From Branchiostoma belcheri (Eukaryota > Chordata > Leptocardii > Amphioxiformes > Branchiostomatidae), in assembly GCF_001625305.1 (NCBI RefSeq), contig NW_017803849.1:121852-185851 (forward strand): 64,000 bases of DNA, written 5' to 3'. The notes below the pieces were generated by a model, which searched no databases, was not told the origin of the DNA, and saw only the letters and a program-made list of their open reading frames with translations. Below are positions 52,901 to 55,900 of the stretch, one piece after another. Numbering within the stretch: position 1 is the first letter of the stretch; every line of letters begins with the position of its first letter. Position numbers and translations under genes: made by a program.

Positions 52901-55900
52901 GAAAATCCGCCATTTTGAAAAATGGCCGTTGCCATGGCAACAAGTAACCAGGGGCCCAAAACTTTCCCATTTTTGTAGGTTTGGACCAAGGCCCTACCAC
53001 CACACAAAGTTTGAGAAAATTTGATTTTTTTAGTTTGGCCACTTTTTTTCTGATTTGCTTGGTTTTTACAGACATCCGCTCTTAAGCTTTCGTCTCCCTT
53101 GTACGGTTATAATAATAATAACTTTATTGCACAACAGTTTTACATGGTACAAAGTATGGCAAAACTTATCTATAAATTTAACTATGGACTAAACTAACTA
53201 ATACAGGAGTTTGTGGCTGATATAGGATGTGAATGAACTTTTACAATATTGGAGGAATTTCTTATGTCTAGACATTGTTTGATATACATTCCTATATCTA
53301 CCATACATGAGTTATCACAGGTCATTATAATCTTAAATTTGCTACTTAAATATTATATTTACATTTTCATTATTATCTATTTGTTATTTTTCAAAGGCCT
53401 AAAAGATGAAATATCTAAACCATTTATTTACAAACATCGTGTCCAAGTTATTAAGTAAAAAGTCAGTCTTTTTACACGACCAAGTCTTTTCAACGCTTTC
53501 AACCGTCTGTCACCTTCCTCAGGGCAATTTTGACTGGTTCACATTGCACTGCAGCACAGGTGTCGCTGCTATAGATGCATTCCCAAACGTACACTATTTA
53601 CATAATATCTACACGTTAACACTTTGCCGTACAGGGTGGGTCCGGCCGTTGGGCTGCTGGACAGACAGTTCCTCCCGAGCAATCCAGCCGCTGGAGGGGA
53701 CGGATCCGCTTCTTTCCGATGCCTACGGGAGCCGGCAGCAGGCTCTGTACAAGTGTTACACCGTCTCCAGAAGTCTGGGCTACGATGTGTTTGCTTTGCA
53801 GGCCGGCGGGTGGTGCGCCTCTACTGCCACCGCCCGGGAGACCTACCAGATGTACGGGGCATCCTCAGCCTGCCAGGCGGACGGAGAGGGAGGAGGCTGG
53901 GCGAATGAAGTCTACGAAATCATCGGTAAACACGCAATACTTGTTTTTTTTTTCATTCCAAAAGTTATCCTATAACATGGTCACTCCATGGTAACCAACA
54001 CCAATACAGAAGACAAATGCATAAATAGGTAATAGACATACTAATTTTGACCTCGGGAAATTCGTGTAAAGTGCCTTTCCCAAGGGAACAAGATTGCTGG
54101 CATGGCAGGATTCGAACTCGAGACCTCTTAGTTCCGATTCGAACACCCTTGCCTTGCGCCACATCACCAAACATTTCTTTTTTACCTTCAAATCTCTCTT
54201 TCGGAAAGCCATGCTGGTGAATACACCCAAAGCAATTTTCAGGGTGGCAAAATTGAACATATTTTGAGCAAGGCAATCTGTATAATATTGAAACATTTGT
54301 ATCAGTTATTTTGGGTATTTCAAAACAGCGCAGAAACAAGCCCCAAGACAAGTCTTTGTTTTACCCCAGTGCCCCAAAAATCAGGGCCCTAACAATAAAC
54401 GTTTATCCGAGTTCAGAATTTTACTCAGTTTAGGTCGATAAACATTGGGAGTGTTGTTTCAACTTAGCATATAGATCAGTGACTAGTATATTGACTTTAA
54501 AAAGTATTATCTTTGAGCCTCATAAATTGGACTGGGCACCATCAAATGTGTCTATATGTGTCGTTGAGATTCTCTTACGGGGCATAATGGACTAAGACAT
54601 CTACAATATTTTTGCAGATGAAGACCACAACCCGTACAGGTCATCATTCCTGTCCAACGATAGGATGTTTCAGTGTGGAAACGACCCGACAGTGTTCGCC
54701 CTTTCGGGGGAAAATGGAAGCATTGGACACATGTTGAGCCCAAACCACGGCAGCGGCAGGTATCTAAGAAACAGCGCGTGTAGTTGGATCATCGACGCCG
54801 GCGAAACTGGGCCAATTTCCCTAAACTTCACCGAGTTTAGCCTCGAAAACAGCACTGAGTGTTCCAACGACTATGTGGCTGTTTACGATGGTCCAGGCGT
54901 GTCGTCACAGTTGCTGGGGAAATTTTGCGGCGACGAGGAACCAGGACTGATGAATTCAACGGCTCAGTATTTGTTCGTCGTCTTCAGATCTGATGATTCG
55001 TTGGAATTCCAAGGATTTCTGGCGGATATCATTGTCACTGCAGGAATGGCAAAGACTATCCCAGGTAGAGTACGTTTTGTAATAATGAATAATGATGATA
55101 ATAATTAATGATGATGAAAAGGAATGGTTTATTTGGCATTTCATACAAACATATTACACTTGCAGTCTGAAGACATTAATACAATCATGTTAGACTAAAG
55201 CGTTAAAAGATAAAATTGCACAAACGCATTAACATTATTATTATATTCAAGTACCTACTACTACTATTTATAATATTGTCGGAATCAAAGTATTACATAT
55301 ATCATTAGATTGGTATTACTATTAGTTTAAGAAGGGTGCGTTATATATATTACATAATTCATATGTTATATATGACATGTTATGTATATTATGTATTACA
55401 TGAATTATATAGTACATTAACTAATTAAACTAATCGAATTAAATATTAAATCTATACCAACTCGTCTATATTGCTTCTATCCAATTCGTACAACGTAAGA
55501 ATTTGAGACTTCTGAAGACAATTGGTATTGAGATAATAATATGTGGCCTGCTCGTTTAGATTCGTTGTAAATGGGTTGTAGTCTGGGGTTTTCTCAAAAC
55601 TGCCTTTTCATTATTAAGAGGCATATCAACCATTGTTAAATTCACAACATCTTGAAGTTAACGCTTTACTTTTATTTCAACTTGTGCAGAATGTTATCCA
55701 AATATCACCCTTGCCGGAGGAGGACCGACCATGGACCAAGCCTTAGCAGTTGAAAGACCGGTGCCCTTTGCCATCCAAGCTCTTACTCACGTCACATGCA
55801 ATGAGACATACACCATAGAGTTTCAGTGGATGGTCTATTCCCACGTTGATGGTTCGCTTCAGTTGACTAATATAAGCGTGCCAACAATTTACCAAGAAAT

